DNA of 64,000 nucleotides. Source: Patiria miniata (Eukaryota > Echinodermata > Asteroidea > Valvatida > Asterinidae). The notes below the pieces were generated by a model. The model had not been told where the DNA came from and made no database searches. It saw only the letters and a list, made by a program, of their open reading frames with translations. Both the position numbers and the translations under genes were made by a program. Where the stretch lies: NCBI RefSeq assembly GCF_015706575.1, contig NW_024037057.1, positions 8,675,203 to 8,739,202 of the forward strand, written 5' to 3'. Each line of letters starts with the position of its first letter. Within the stretch, counting starts at the first letter, position 1. Below are positions 1-11,360 of this stretch, piece after piece.

Positions 1-511
1 GCTATCTACTGAAAGATGTCTTCTTCAATTTTTTTTCCTTCAGCTGTGATTTTTTGGGGCGCTCAGCTACAAATGTAGATGTACACGTACGAACATGTAC
101 AACCATGTACTCACACTTGTGCAGAAGCGGTCGTTCAGATCAGGCAAGATAAAAAATCTTACATGAAGGAATTTTTTTTCATTCTTACAGTGTATGTACA
201 TTTATGTATACTTCTCTCAAGAAAATACATATTTTGAATTCAAATTTTTTCAGATGTTTGGTCAGTAACTAATGTTGCAGAAAAAAAATTAGATTCTATG
301 AACAAGAAAAAGTAAACCTCATAATTATTAACATGTGCAAAAAATATCCCACAAAATGGAGAATTCTGTAAAAATGAAATACGTGTCCTTTTTGGAACGG
401 CACTCAAGAACATTAGGGAGTAAATTACATACATGTAAGCCTGCTGTAGGTTATTTCTAAGAGAAATTTGCGTCTGTGTGTAAGAGCTTTTATTGTCATT
501 TTTTTTTTCAG
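1..511 (+). other. Putative intron end upstream of the terminal exon
   Basis: AT-rich sequence with T-runs and palindromic TACATGTA-like words, and no convincing exon. A second acceptor-like site (pyrimidine tract ending CTTCAG at about 38-43) is followed by only a short open frame, so I do not call an exon there. The last 30 bases before 512 form the strong polypyrimidine tract that supports the exon that follows. If that exon is real, this stretch is the 3' part of a plus-strand intron. Confidence 0.35.
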
Positions 512-681
512 CTGAAGAACGTGACATGCAAAGTAACAATGAAACGATTCAGAATGGAACCTTTGTTGCACCCAATTCCGGCCGAAATTCTCCCGTCAAA
601 ATGGGTTGCCATGGTTACGAGAATTCACGACTGATTAATGGAGGAAACAGAAATGACAAAAGAACGTCAAGATTGCATTAA
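512..681 (+). CDS. Candidate 3'-terminal coding exon, unknown protein
   Basis: A long pyrimidine tract ending TTTTTTTTTCAG (500-511) is followed by an open frame of about 57 codons ending in TAA at 679-681. In this frame the acceptor splits a codon after its first base (phase 1). The peptide is hydrophilic and rich in Asn, Gly, Ser and Arg. It begins EERDMQSNNETIQNG and ends NDKRTSRLH, with no membrane segment, like a disordered C-terminal tail. I recognise no family. A second frame of the same exon, starting exactly at 512, is open for about 40 codons, so the choice of frame is inferred from length and composition. Upstream exons would lie outside the window. The T-rich DNA after the stop fits a 3' untranslated region. 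Chance is not excluded: 57 open codons are not rare here, and the acceptor is the stronger evidence. Confidence 0.4.
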
Positions 682-2001
682 ACCAGGCCGAGGACACAAC
701 AATAGGAATCTTCAGCCCTCTGCATTAATTTTTTTTTTGTCTGGCTGAAATTTCTTTCTGTGTTGTACACAACAAAATGAAGCTGGCCTTGACTCTATTC
801 TTGACTCAAATTTTAAAATGTCTCTTGAAATCTGGGTGAGTTGTGACACTCTCTGAGGAAAAAATACACTAGCTTTATCAAGTGTTCCATTTTTTTATCC
901 ATTAATTTTATGACAAAAACCTTGGGCATCATGTACAAACCTCAAAACGTGCAACTGATTCATATACATCTGCTTATCAACGGAACAGATATTTTTGATG
1001 TTGTTTATGACGAACAGCAATGGTATTTCAAGGTTTAGCCATTGAACTGAAACATTTCTACCCACGCTCTGCTTAAAACCTGAACTCGACACACATGTAA
1101 AACAGTTATTTTTTCCCGAAACACATCTGTTAAACTTGTAAAAGAAAATGTTCAAGTATCACGTTCCTTCTAACCCTCACATCTGAATGACATTACGTGC
1201 ATGTGATGTTGGTTAATATGCACACGTATACATTAGGTGGAGGGTTTTAAGGAAAGATTCATATGGTTTTGATGAAATGCCAAATTTATGAGTCTTTAAG
1301 CCTTTTGGTATTTATAGCTTTGATCAAGTAGACAATCTTGACTGTACATGTTACCAGGATGGAATGTATTTGTTGTCTACTGTGTGATGTTGATTTCTAT
1401 CCCATAAATTAAATGTCTGCCTCTTGCAGTATACATGTATGCATATTATATTTACTTGCCCATTTGGCATTTTATTTGAAGTTGGAATGAATGTTAGTGG
1501 ACAGGGCCTGATTTTATGGCTCTGTTAACCAACACATTTCGTGCTTACGACCACCGGTCTGTGCTAACAGCACAAGCAAAAACACTCTGTACTAACCCAG
1601 TGTAAGCATAGAATCTGTTGTGACGGAATCTACGCATGCATGTCAGTCAAAATTCCTCACTTACCTGTGAAATGTGTTAACTGTAAGCATAGAAATTTCC
1701 GCTGGGTAATGGGAATTGTGTTGACGCTAAGCAGAGCCTTGATTTTAAAATTGATCTCGGAATGAAGTGATATGTTTGCAGGCATGCAAATATCCCTCGG
1801 ATCCGCTGATTTCCTTGTTTTTTTTTTTACTTCTCATGAATGCCATTACAAATTGAAAAACAATGTACAAATTCTTGTGTGGTTTGGAATTTCTTCATTT
1901 TTTCTAAATTCCTAGTTACGTGCCTGTGTTTGGGCTACACGTATGCACAATTCTACTATGGTTAAGCATCAACGTGGCCAGGGAAATAGCACGTAAATAA
2001 A
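682..2001 (+). other. Possible 3' UTR with AATAAA at 1996-2001
   Basis: If the 512-681 exon is terminal, the AT-rich sequence after the stop is its 3' untranslated region. A canonical AATAAA hexamer lies at 1996-2001 and further hexamers lie near 2587 and 2845, so the real end is undetermined. An inverted-repeat element (1502-1753) sits inside this stretch. Nothing else coding is visible. Confidence 0.25.
1502..1753. mobile_element. MITE-like element, family also at 31928-32166
   Basis: The left end CAGGGCCTGATTTTATGGCT and the reverse complement of the right end (around ATCAAGGCTCTGCTTAGCG) share an ATTTTA.GGCTCTG..TTA core, giving imperfect terminal inverted repeats. The interior repeats the phrase TGTAAGCATAGAA twice. 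A diverged relative in the same orientation lies at 31928. It shares the first ~20 bases and internal blocks such as TACGCATGC and AAATTCCT..CTT.CCT.TGAAAT. There is no coding capacity. The superfamily is not determined because I cannot fix a target-site duplication. Confidence 0.55.
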
Positions 2002-2297
2002 GAAAGCGTTAATGCAAAAACTGCACTTGTACAGCATTTCTGCGTTAGAAGCGTGTCAAGCCATATAACCATGCAAAGCAGTGCACGTCTCCGGACACCC
2101 TACCTGTGACTACCTGTGCACTATACACAACTACACTGCCCCGATAAACCAATTACCCAACAACTGTAAAAACCGGCACCGTGCCGAATTCCCCCCCCCC
2201 AAACTGATCGCGACCCCTGCGCGGATTCGCCATCTGCAGCACGATCTACCCGAACCACCCTCGACCCTCCTTTTTTTCCCCTGATCGACAGGTCTAA

Positions 2298-2303
2298 TAT
2301 AAA
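2298..2303 (+). promoter_or_regulatory. TATA-like box in a CpG-rich block
   Basis: TATAAA lies between a CpG-containing pyrimidine-rich block (2160-2290) and a CpG-rich sequence (2304-2335). That arrangement resembles a TATA promoter, but no first exon with a good donor could be identified downstream. It may be chance. Confidence 0.15.
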
Positions 2304-2334
2304 CCGCGGGAATCGCGGACACACCGACACGGCA

Positions 2335-5300
2335 AGTGTGGAATTATTAGACGCTGAGTCGTGTAATTCAATCGGAGAAGGGCACGCTCGTTGCCGCCTT
2401 GTTCCCTCCTTAAGTAGATGCGCGGAAATACGGCTGCCTCATGAATATTCAGAGAGTGAGGTGTATCTTTTTTGTTTCTATTCCTTCGTGCCAATGAATG
2501 AAGAGTTACGTACATTGTATACTCCACGTGCATTATTGTTTTTGAATTAAAAATATGCCAAATGAGGGTTAAAAATAGGATCTTACGAATAAAGAGTATT
2601 TTATCTATCAGCACGTGTATCAGTGTGCTTTTTCAAACTTAATATTCATTTGAGATGCTCCACTGAAAGTTAATTTCTAATATACTGTATACTTTACAAA
2701 TAATATTCAATCAATTTTGAGACCGTTCCAAATGGGTAGTTTTTAATTTCTTGCGATTTTGTAGACACCATGAAATAAAATGGGCAAAAGTTTTGTAGAG
2801 TTCTTCCTGTATCCTGTTCAATAATGAATTAAATTATTCAGAAGAATAAAGAAGAAAAAATTATTTGCCTGTAAAGATCTCTGTACACCCCTACAATGTA
2901 GCTCTTGATTTGTAAACAAAATTTATATTTTTATTCTCAATTTATGACACACCCATGCACATTTTACTACATCCTCTTTTTTGTTTAATCTGCTCTGCAC
3001 AATGCTGTTCAGGTGTGTAATACCTGTTAAGCACTGTTTGCAGATCTCTTTAATGGTGTAGACATTGGGATAAAAATCTGATAAAACTCCAACCGAAAAG
3101 ACATGCAGTTTTCCATAGAAATACATTTATAGAGGCGCAAGAGCTTTGCGTAGGTATCATCTCGTGAACTCTTTCCGTGTTTCTGTGATCCAGTATTCAA
3201 AGTACCGCAGCCAAAATTCTTGTGACGAAGGATTGTGATTACATCAGAGGTACTTTTTAAAAAAAATGGAGAACTACTCAAAAGAAGGTCAAGTTTGACA
3301 TTTTAACATTTATTTCATTTCTAAGCCATTTCTATCAAAAATATTCAAGAGCGCTCTACAAATTTGCAATACAATATTAGAAATTTGGAAACTCAAAATT
3401 AGCTCAAAATTTTGACACAAAATTAGCTCGGTCAAAATGAACTGGCACATTCTGTCAAATTTTTGTGCAGACGTGTCAGGGGTCAAGGGTTAATATCTGA
3501 ATTATGTAGAATCTTGTTGAATTGGGCATGGTCAGGGATATGTAAAAAAAAGAAGTATTTTTTCATTCCCATCACAAAAGAACCAATGTCTACCTGTCCA
3601 GCAAGTTGATTTTCCCCTAAGCACCAAATACTGTCTAGACGTCTTTTAAGAACGCCAATCCATCTTTATTACTTCTTTTTCTCTCGGCGGTGGCATCTCC
3701 CAGAAAACTTCCCCAGTACCCAGAGGCATGCTGAACAAACTAGTTTTGGAACCGTGTCAAACATCCCTTCCAAAACAACCCATCACTGGTCCCCCTCAAA
3801 AAAAGCCCAGAAATCCCCAGTGTTGTAAGACATACTGTAAACGACACCCAAACACCAATTATTTAGTTACATTTTTTCCCCGGCCCCCACTATTCTTCCC
3901 CGCTCGACCCCCAAGAATGGAATCCAATCGAAAAGAGTTTAATTGTAAACGTGACCCTGCATTGCCGGCGAACCCACACACTCTAGATATTCCCAAACGT
4001 TGGCCAATTTTCTTGGGTGTTTAGCGGACTTGTATATACACAATGGCTGGTGGGCCAACAATGAAAGCTGACTGAAGCAAAGCGGTCTACTACAAATGTA
4101 TGCAATCTAAACAGGCCAGGTTTGCGTTAGGGCTTAGGTTTTGGGGGGAAAGTTTATGCAGAGGGTATCCTTTTGGGTCCGGGGAGCGGCAAAAATGGAG
4201 TATCATTCTTAAAAGCCGACCTACATAGAGAGCAAATACATTTAAGAAAGCCTCCCTGAATTTTAGGAAGTTGTGACGACAGTAGTGATAAGAAAAAATC
4301 CGGTACGGTGTGTACATGTAGTAGAAGGATACGCAGTGTGGAGAATTCTTTTGTTGAAAATTTTACAAGAAATTTTAGTAGAAATACTGACATTTAACAA
4401 GAAAGTTTACAACGGATGGTTTCAGCATGCATATAATTTGGTTTTCGTGAAATGTTCCTTAAATAAATGTTATAGTTGGTAAGCTATTTTTTAAAGCTAA
4501 ACTGCAAATTTGGTTATGGGCTGGATTGTTTGTGGGAATGAAGCATTATATTGTACTGTTATCAACTTTTTAAAAAAATACACCCAGAATAAATTAAGGT
4601 CAATCTGAGAGAAAATCATAAAAAAGTCAGAAATTATTCCAGTTCTTAAATTGAATCATCCAAAATTGAAGTATATTTTTCCTGCCGTTACAACTCCTCT
4701 GTTCCAAAAGTGAGAATTTCTCGGTGAGAAAATAAACACTGAATTTCTGACTCCATAACATGGCGAATTATAGAAACACCCGAACCACTCGAAACAACGA
4801 CCGTAAAATGTGCGGACGAAAGAAGGTGACCCCATTTCACGTTGTTATTATCGCGCTCTCGACCGCCCCGCATTATACACTGCCGGTATCTTTATTCACT
4901 CACACACACACGGACTCACTCTGCGTTTTTGAGCAGGTCACCGTGCCCGGTACTTATTATATAAAAAAAAAGGAAGGCAGTGCGTCTAATGTTGCAGTGC
5001 CCGGCCAAATTAGCGGTGCCCTGCTGTTTTTTTTAAATGCATGTAGATGTCGGAAGAATGAATGGAAAGTTTCGGATGGAAATTCCCTTTCTGGCCGCAG
5101 ATGGACGGTGTGCGCCTAAAGCCTGGCATGAATGTATTAAGGATGGTTATGATGGAAAATGTTCTAAACGCAAAGTGCATTACGACGGGATGAATAAAAC
5201 AATGCATTATGGGATTTTTATTTTAAAAGAGTCGTTCTTGGACTGGAGGGAAGTTCAATTCAGGGCATGCTGGGTAAATTAAGTGAAATGCTGCCCGAAT

Positions 5301-8200
5301 GTAAAAAAAAAAAATCAGATGTGGACAATTTTGGGCAGAGTTAAGGAGAGAAGAAAAAAATTTAAAATTGGAGAATCGGAATTTAAATTTCATTGGGAGA
5401 GAAATTGAATTGCAAAGTACGGTGGGTGTTAGATTTGTGAGTGCACTTTCCAAGTGTATGGGTCGGCAATAAGCTGCACGTGCATGCAAGTGCATGCACC
5501 GGTGCGAAGAGTCTTTTTGTTTTTAATGCTAAGTACTTAAGTGCAGTGCGGTATTAAAGCTGAACATTCTTGAGCTCAAGCTGGATGGTCGACTGTGTGA
5601 AAGTACGCTCAGCTTTTCCTCCGCTCTCTGCTTTAATTAAAAAATTTCTGTTGGCTAGGAAATACCAGGGGTAACCAGAGGTTCTTCTCCCTCCTCCTCA
5701 AAATTAAACAGATTACTTTTTGAATCAGATTAGAAAGTACCGCCTGGCTGCGCCCACCAAGACGATTTTTTTTCCCCTCTAACCTCAAGTCCTTCTGTTT
5801 CTCCTTGCCAGCGTCGGAAGCTCAGATATTCGCCTTCATGTTTTTTCCCCGCCAGATGATCACCGGTATTACGCATTCCTGGTCACATCCCCGGCCAAAT
5901 TAAATTGCATATTTGTCTCCGGGGGTACCGGGGAATATTTTTTAAACAAACTACTTAATGGGGGAGAGAGGTTTGTGCCCGCCTAACCCCCCTCTGTCAA
6001 CTATTAAAGATTTTTACTGCCCAGAAAAAAAATCCATTGGTCCGAAGTTTAAAGATGTGACGGAGTGATTTTTGTGAGAAGGCGACTTCGTTTAGCCTGG
6101 GTACTGTTTATTATAATGTCAGTGCTTGCTGATAAGATATCTTTGGTTTAAATCTCACAAAAAGTTTTTTTGTTTCTAAAAATGTAGAGTTTGGCTGTTG
6201 TGGGGTTGAAACAGTGGCTAAAGGGTCAATAACAACCCACCAACACATCTTTAACAAAAAAGTTTGTACTTTGAAAATTTGGAAATCTGGAGTCGTGAAA
6301 TCCTGTTTGGTCTTATATCTTGAAAATGTCAAACAGAAGTTTAATTGTGCTCTAGGATAAAATCTGAGCCCTGATCAAAATCCTCTCTCTAAGAGCTCAT
6401 GGCGCGTCTTTAGAACAGATTTTCCGCGGATTAATTAAATTACGACCAAATATCGCCGGTAGGTGGGCGGCAATTTTCTCGGTAAGATCCTAAGCCGATT
6501 TGCTGGATGCGTCTTGTTAATTAAATTTTGCCCCCGGATATTTTTTGCCGGAGACACCGATTTATTTTTTTTGTAATTCCTACTTTACACTGACGTTTTG
6601 CGAGGGAGTGCAAGGGGAATTTTTTAATTCTTAAAAAAATTAGCATGGTCGGTGAATATTTTGGAAGGAAAATTTTTAATATTTAAACTTAACTTCCAAG
6701 CAAGAAAAGTGCTGAAAAAGCAGTTTTGCCTGACCTCTCTGAATCGTGAATGTCAACACATCAAAACAACTTTTCTCTTTCAAATGTCAAAAAAAAAACC
6801 AGCGGTGCAATTGTTATAAGTAATTTATTTTCCCCGTGTTTGTAGGAGTTAATCGTCAAAAGACTGAGTGCTCTTTTGTAGGGTTACATTACCCACGATG
6901 CAGTCTGATCACCATGGCAATCACTATGGTAGCACGCTGCGTCACTTGGTGAATGAAGTGAAGATGAAATTCTGGTGAAAATTTCAAAATTGAAATTGCA
7001 ATCAATGATGAGAATTGGATGGAGCCGAGCAATCAAAGCAATCAAATTTGTCTTTCTAAAATTGCAATACGATAAGAAAAACAGACCAAAAGTCTTTTTG
7101 AAAAAGAGCCTGCTAGCAAATGACAGACTGATGCACAGAGAGTATGGTAAGTTAACGTAATTTTAAAGTCGTCCGTGCCACCACGTCGTTCCTCTTGAAT
7201 AATACCGTCAAATCCATCCTCGCGTCCCTCTGCGATTTCCTCCCCTTATTCCTATCCCCGGCGCGGTCCGGGGAACACGTGGAGTGCCGTCCTGAAAAAA
7301 ATGATTGAATTGGACACTTCTGGCATTTGCCCTCCGCTCTCCGCCAAACCAAATCCGAACCATATTACGCGAGCCGGTTCTTGTGTTCCGTCCCCGACGC
7401 TAAATGGCTTCGTATTGATTATTTCCCACAAGGCTTCAGTTCTGACGTGATGCCCCGTCACGTTTGTTCCTCTAACTTCACTTCTTATTTTGGCCCGAAA
7501 AACGGCACGTTTTCCCCGAGATCAATATTTGCAATAATTTTACGCAGATCTCGGTGGGGGTATTGAATGGCTCAGGTATTTCTGGTTGGTGCTTCTTTTT
7601 GTTCCCCCTTTTGTCGGGGATTTGGTCACGACCCATCTCAGAAGTGCCTATTCGGGGGCATTTGGTTGGCGTTGGGCAAACTGCTTGTGATTGTGAGTGT
7701 TTGAAAAGTCGCCAACAAAATATTCTTTGTGGTGAAATCAATGAGACCGTCTGCTGACTAGAATTCATTACTTGAAACCTCACTCCCTTGAAAGTTTTCT
7801 GCGCGCTCTCCTGAATCCCATAGAATCCCACACAATTTTAATTAGCGCAAAACGCCTTGCGGTCCAGATCCAGCAGAATGTTACATTTCCGACAAAGAGG
7901 TCCTAGTTAACTTGTTCAATCAAACATCAAATTGAAAAAGTCAGGACATTGTTACCCAAAACAAAACCCTTCCTGTTTACGCTTTTTTCTTTTGTCATTA
8001 TTTTTTCTCCACTTGAATTGCTGTAGCAATCATGCATTTACATGTAAATACCACCGTGAGAAGTCATGCTGAAATATGACATCATACCTATGTGTACATG
8101 TATGCATGTCACCTGTACTTTTAGACTGGTAACCTTGAAGAGTTTATTTCCAATAAACCCGATTATATCCCTTTGAAACAAACAGTGACAAATTTGCACA
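2335..8200. other. Non-coding stretch with no gene seen
   Basis: Mostly AT-rich sequence with A/T runs. Blocks of balanced composition lie at about 4750-5110, 5860-5990, 6380-6560 (several TTAATTAA-type homeobox words near CpG-rich words) and 7150-7560 (a short hairpin with 7-bp arms at 7255-7274). Open frames here, including one of 119 codons at 4760-5119, show no domain, no splice context and no consistent strand. A GTAAGT donor-like site at 7147 has no convincing exon before it. Confidence 0.6.
3303..3372 (-). mobile_element. Possible retroposon 3' tail (LINE/SINE-like)
   Basis: Read on the minus strand, this stretch carries a TAGAGCGCT word followed by an A/T-rich run ending in ATGAAATAAATG. 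It resembles the 3' ends of CR1/L2-like non-LTR retroposons and their SINEs (AGCGCT followed by AAATAAATG-type tails). The match is by eye and short, and no upstream part of an element can be recognised. Confidence 0.25.
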
Positions 8201-8367
8201 GTTTTGAAACTTTAAAGAATAAAAACAGTATAACGGCTGTTTCTAAATTTTTTTTGCTTATTCTGAAATTATCTGATGTTAAACATTAATTAATGAAACC
8301 TTTTGAAACTGACCTTGTGCAGCCAGGAGAGGGCAGGATTTTAAAAGGGAACAAAATGGCGCGTATC
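8201..8367. repeat. Dispersed repeat, copy 1 (relative at 58763-58937)
   Basis: This copy and the one 50 kb away run in the same orientation. They share a near-identical block around TTTAAAGAATAAAAACAGTA, then GTGTTTC/CTGTTTC, the CAGCCAGG.. phrase and the end block AACAAAATGGCG.GTAT. The middle is diverged. This is an interspersed element, not chance similarity. Its class is unknown; there are no clear terminal repeats and no coding potential. Confidence 0.55.
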
Positions 8368-9370
8368 GCGTCACTTGAAGGGTGGTGTTGGCTACTTAAT
8401 CTGAATGGAGTGCTAGGCATTTTGGGTAGACTATCACCACAATCGCATAACAGACACAAACGTACACGTGGACATTTTGCACGCATGAATCATGCAGACA
8501 CGGAAATGGTGAATCTGGGACAAAAAAACTACTGGATAAATGCTCAAAGAAATGTAATCTTACAGGGCCCAGGGACTGAACAATTAGTAGGAGCAAAACT
8601 TTCTTGCACTTAAAATGTTAAAACCCGAGTTTAAAAGCAAATTTCAAACAGTACCGATTACAGTATCGGTTCTATGCCAGTAGTGCAGGAGTCATTTTTC
8701 ATTTAAGCTTGTTGATCTGAATTGGTCTATGACGCTGTAAAACGCCCTTCATTTGTTCCTCGCTCTTTTGTTCCCACACTGACAGTCTAACCCACTGATA
8801 TCTTTATTACCCTACTTCCGATTTTGCACACTTTGGGGGTGGTTACGGAAGGCTGATTTTGAAAAGTCTTCCGTTTTGTTGTTGTCAGCGAGCAGACAAG
8901 AAACGAAAAGAGTAACCAACGCCAAAAGCAGCTTGTTTACAGATCTTGCGATCGATGAACCGAAAAGTGTACATTGCCGCAGGGAATGTACAGGCGCGAG
9001 CGATAAAATTATGATAATGGGTATGAGATCAGTGGAGGTTAAAATTGAAATGGTTAGAAGTTTTCCAAAGTGGTCCGCTAATTCCAGTGCGCTATGCATC
9101 CTTGCTCATCCCCATGTATGTACATATGTACAGTGTATACACTTTACACTCAGCACAGGGCCCTATAAGAAATTTGTATAAACTTTGTCATTTTAACGTG
9201 TGATACCATTTCACCCACAAGCTTCTTTGGCATCGTCCAGTACTGAATCATGCGCACGCATTTACCATTTTACCACTCTCCCAGCCTGCTTAACTCCGCC
9301 CCAGTTTCGGACCCTGGACACTGCTTAGGGTACATGTACAGTACATCTGAGTTAAGTGAGTACGGCTTGC
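8368..9370. other. Non-coding stretch with no gene seen
   Basis: Mixed AT-rich DNA. Palindromic words of the TGTATGTACATATGTACA type occur near 9115-9135. Open frames overlap on both strands without splice context. Confidence 0.5.
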
Positions 9371-9374
9371 AATT

Positions 9375-9590
9375 ACGCATGCACCAATGGAAGTGGCTGT
9401 ATAGACCAATATCATGTTGCAGCCATCTTGATTTTTTTCCCATTCAAATCAATGTAACCAAAGCGAGGCTGGAAGGAAAAATAGTCTGGTTCCTTTTTTG
9501 CACAAAAACATTATCATTCAGTACTGTTAATGGATACAGGGAACATGACTGAAATGGTGGTAGCCACTTCCCATAGATGCGTGTGTTACT
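9375..9590. mobile_element. Inverted-repeat element built around a TATAGACC..CATG repeat
   Basis: The outer arms pair: CGCATGCACCAATGGAAGTG (from about 9377) is inverted-complementary, with a few mismatches, to the CACTTCCCATAGATGCGTGT phrase near 9565. Inside, 9402-9560 matches the reverse complement of 30384-30557 closely, including the CCCATTCA.ATCAATGTAACC and GGATACAGGGAACATGACT blocks. The outer-arm family recurs as a near-perfect palindrome at 49160-49280. There is no coding potential. It is best read as one non-autonomous element inside or fused to another. Confidence 0.55.
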
Positions 9591-9708
9591 TCAAGCTGTA
9601 GCCATTATGATTCAGACTGTTGCCTCTGATCTGAAGAACCACACATTGAATAGTCATCAGATTGTATTGTTTTTGGCCACACAGGAGACTGTTGCAATCT
9701 TTTGTGCA

Positions 9709-9746
9709 CCCCCCCTCCCCCCTCCCCCCCCCCCCCCCCCCCCCCC
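9709..9746. repeat. Poly-C/T tract
   Basis: A 38-base tract of cytosines with two interrupting T residues. It is simple sequence with potential for G-quadruplex formation on the minus strand. Its length may be inexact because homopolymers are error-prone in assembly. Confidence 0.9.
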
Positions 9747-9749
9747 AGG

Positions 9750-11099
9750 GAATTCCCCTGTCCAGATGTCTAGTTACTGAAAGCTTTATATCACATTGGT
9801 AATGACCTTCAGTGGTTTTATTATTCCATCAACATTTTATGGGGATCAAACAAAAATGGAATTGAACGAACAGGCTGCCTGATATTGAAATGGATAAAAT
9901 TGGTCTGTCATTGAGACTGCTTCCTATTTTGGGAGAATTGGTTTTTGTTGGTTGTGAAAATTACACTTGTTATTGGATAATTGAAACAGGGTACCATGAA
10001 AAAGTGCTGATTCTGGCAAAGTTTGTAATGGACTTTGGGGTGGCATTGTTTTGTCAATTTATTAAATTTATTAAATTTAGCAAGGTTATGCATGTCAATG
10101 CCATGTATGGATGATATATTGTTCAAAAGATTGTGGCATCTTGTAAAAATGAGTTGGCTAGAATGCATTCATTGAGAAGTGGTAAGATTAGAACTACCCC
10201 GGTACATTGTACATGTTCCTTGTTTTTTTTTGGAGGGGGAAGACTTTGTCAAAGTTATATTTCTGTTAAGATTTTGTTTTCCATGACATCCACTGGAAAT
10301 TGGTCAACAAACTGTCCACGGTTAGACGGTTACCATAGCAACCACCGACTATTTTTATCTTAAACCAAATTGGACTAAAGTGAAAATAGACATAAAGTAA
10401 CATTGGAAGAGATCAATATTAATTCGTGCTGCGTTGAAAAAATGCCAGACACCGGATAAACAAAAATAACAGTCCGCAAATGTTTTGATCAATAAAAGGA
10501 CATGGTTACATGTTGTAGTATTGGGTAATGTATGAATGAAAATGGGGGTTGTGGATGAGTAGTTTGGATTGAGAAATATTTTGCTGGCGTTCCCTATTCG
10601 TCACCTTTTGTCATCGAATACGTCATTAAATCTGAGTTTTTTTGCTCGTAGACTGTGGTTCTTCCATACACCTTGCAATAAACAAGTTTATTTGCTAGTG
10701 CTAAGATTGGAGACCTATTGTTGTGCACAGTGAATTTAGGCTATGTAGCGCTGTGTACATTGTGGAGAATTGCTTTCCATTTAACGGATCGCTGGCTAAG
10801 GAATTTTAATGTAATTGCGTTATTGATGTTTGTCGGGATTATTTTCCTATAGGATTTGTATCAGGTGTTAAGTTTGAATTATTGAGCTTTTTCCCCCAAA
10901 ACCAGAGGATTCTTGTTTCAAGGTCGACAGTTTTATGGCGCTAGTAAACAAGGTTAATTGTATAATCCTGATGTCATTACTGGCATGTCCAATCCAAATT
11001 GGAAATCTATTTTGAGATAATATCATTAAACTTTTCATTTGGAATTTTACTGTAATATTTAAACTAGCCGACAAAGCGGCATCAGTGATAAAAACTCTC
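9750..11099. other. Non-coding stretch with no gene seen
   Basis: AT-rich sequence with short repeats such as TTATTAAAT twice at about 10058-10080. It contains the X-box at 10329. No exon-like signals were found. Confidence 0.5.
10329..10342 (+). promoter_or_regulatory. RFX X-box motif
   Basis: GTTACCATAGCAAC fits the RFX X-box consensus GTNRCC-(0-3 nt)-RGYAAC exactly. RFX factors drive ciliary genes in animals when the motif lies close to a transcription start. No promoter or exon is visible nearby, so function is unproven. Confidence 0.35.
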
Positions 11100-11360
11100 T
11101 TGCCATAACCCCAACACACAGGTGCCTTCACAGTTAAAGCACAAAGCCTAGAAAAAACAGATCATTAAAAAAGTCCTCCAGAAAATGTCCCAGCTTTTAT
11201 TGATCCTAAACACCGACTGAGGCCTCTTTTCTGTCCCTATCTAACTCCTGGGTGCTTTGACAGTTAGAGCACATGTCAAGAAAAACAGCAAATTTCAAAA
11301 GCTCCCCGAATGTCTTAAGAATAATTACGATGGCCCTTTACTGTCCTATCCTGTATTTTT
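11100..11360. repeat. Diverged tandem duplication, period about 130 bp
   Basis: The phrase GGTGCCTTCACAGTTAAAGC at 11121 recurs as GGTGCTTTGACAGTTAGAGC at 11251. Further aligned words follow (AGAAAAA.CAG, AGTCCTCC.GAA against AGCTCCCCGAA, and ATGTC). The two copies have drifted considerably. No coding meaning is apparent. Confidence 0.45.

Noticed and set aside
4760-5119. 119-codon plus-strand frame in a balanced-composition block
   Set aside because: It contains simple CACACA-derived and poly-Lys segments, resembles no family, and minus-strand frames overlap it.
6975-7147. Exon ending at the GTAAGT site at 7147
   Set aside because: The preceding frame is made of repeated CAATCAA/AAATTGCAAT words and has no acceptor, so the donor match is probably chance.
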